Below, piece after piece: positions 63,737 through 64,000 of a stretch of DNA of 64,000 nt. Source of the DNA: Martinezella rhizogenes (GTDB lineage Bacteria; Pseudomonadota; Alphaproteobacteria; Rhizobiales; Rhizobiaceae). The notes beneath the pieces are model-generated. The model did not search any database, had not been told where the DNA came from, and saw only the letters and a list, made by a program, of their open reading frames with translations. Every line of letters begins with the position of its first letter. Position 1 is the first letter of the stretch. The DNA is taken from positions 562,864 through 626,863 of the forward strand of contig NZ_JAPYZZ010000001.1 of the NCBI RefSeq assembly GCF_027460065.1, given 5' to 3'. The translations under genes were made by a program, and so were the position numbers.

Positions 63737-64000
63737 TCATGCGGCGATGCCGGCCATCATCAGGCCCAGCGTCTGTTCTTCGGCTTCCGCCGTTTTTTCT
63801 CCAACGACACGGCCCGCGAACATGACCATGATCCGGTCCGAAAGGGAACGGATTTCATCGAGCTCAACCGAAACCAGCAAAATCGCCTTTCCGGCATCGC
63901 GCATTTCGATGATGCGGCGATGAATGAACTCGATCGCACCGATATCCACGCCGCGTGTCGGCTGGCCGATGATCAGCATCTTGGGGTCCCGTTCGATTTC
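63737..64000 (-). CDS. Nucleoside ABC transporter ATP-binding protein (partial)
   Basis: Only the C-terminal 87 residues are visible; the gene continues beyond the right edge. [55 protein letters not shown] is the D-loop and H-region of a sugar/nucleoside-type ABC ATPase (RbsA/NupO class), in which the usual Walker B DEP is replaced by QPTRGVD, as is typical for the second ATPase domain of this class. It is probably the C-terminal half of a duplicated ATPase, as in YufO. Confidence 0.92.
   Translation of the reverse strand, partial: EIERDPKMLIIGQPTRGVDIGAIEFIHRRIIEMRDAGKAILLVSVELDEIRSLSDRIMVMFAGRVVGEKTAEAEEQTLGLMMAGIAA

Noticed and set aside
1-64000. Mobile elements, prophage, CRISPR arrays, tRNA and rRNA genes.
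   Set aside because: No transposase, integrase, repeat-spacer array or recognisable tRNA/rRNA sequence was found on either strand.

Overview
The window looks like a chromosomal segment of an alphaproteobacterium of the Rhizobiales, most likely Agrobacterium or a close Rhizobium relative. This is inferred from an Irr-type Fur protein with the rhizobial HHH motif, a RIME-like intergenic palindromic repeat, a rhizobial-style phn cluster with two PhnE permeases, and dense, GC-rich genes with many ATGA/TGATG stop-start overlaps. I see no rRNA, tRNA, CRISPR array, insertion sequence or phage gene. The DNA reads as stable core genome rather than an island.

Layout. 1-6754 (minus strand): the 5' part of a DadA-like FAD oxidoreductase, then a YejABEF-type peptide importer read yejA-yejB-yejE-yejF. 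6957-10513 (plus): murein endopeptidase MepA, methylglyoxal synthase, glucokinase and dihydrodipicolinate reductase. 10522-23852: a complete carbon-phosphorus lyase locus. It has a PhnF-type repressor (minus) facing three plus-strand units: phnGHIJKL plus a hexapeptide acyltransferase; phnCDE1E2; and a DUF1045 protein with phnM and phnN. A PHO-box-like site precedes each unit, and an overlapping double palindrome lies between phnF and phnG. A 31-residue membrane ORF with a strong ribosome binding site sits on the opposite strand between phnI and phnJ.

23940-35891: an AraC regulator, an HTH-only LuxR-type protein followed by a possible small RNA or long 3' UTR, an Ldh_2-family dehydrogenase, a tonB-exbD-exbB energy-transduction operon, and a HutC-like GntR repressor next to a SsuABC/TauABC-type importer whose promoter carries a matching palindrome. 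Then come two membrane proteins, a small Asp-rich secreted protein and irr. 36209-38836: unsaturated fatty-acid genes fabA-fabB-fabI. 39020-40206: two TadE-like pseudopilin genes without other tad genes.

40245-47515 (minus) is the most unusual region. A 1,834-residue glutamate-synthase-like protein overlaps, by ATGA, a 589-residue diflavin (CysJ-type) reductase. There is no GltD and no sulfite reductase hemoprotein in the window, so the reductase may feed electrons to the GOGAT-like protein. 47923-49245 is an MHS-family transporter. 49551-54668 encodes the cytochrome bo ubiquinol oxidase CyoABCD and a SURF1 protein. 54783-64000 is a nucleoside-salvage region: deoB-add and upp on the plus strand, and, converging on them, a nucleoside ABC importer, cdd, punA, deoC and deoA on the minus strand. 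Together these would import nucleosides, deaminate and phosphorolyse them, and channel (deoxy)ribose phosphate into central metabolism.
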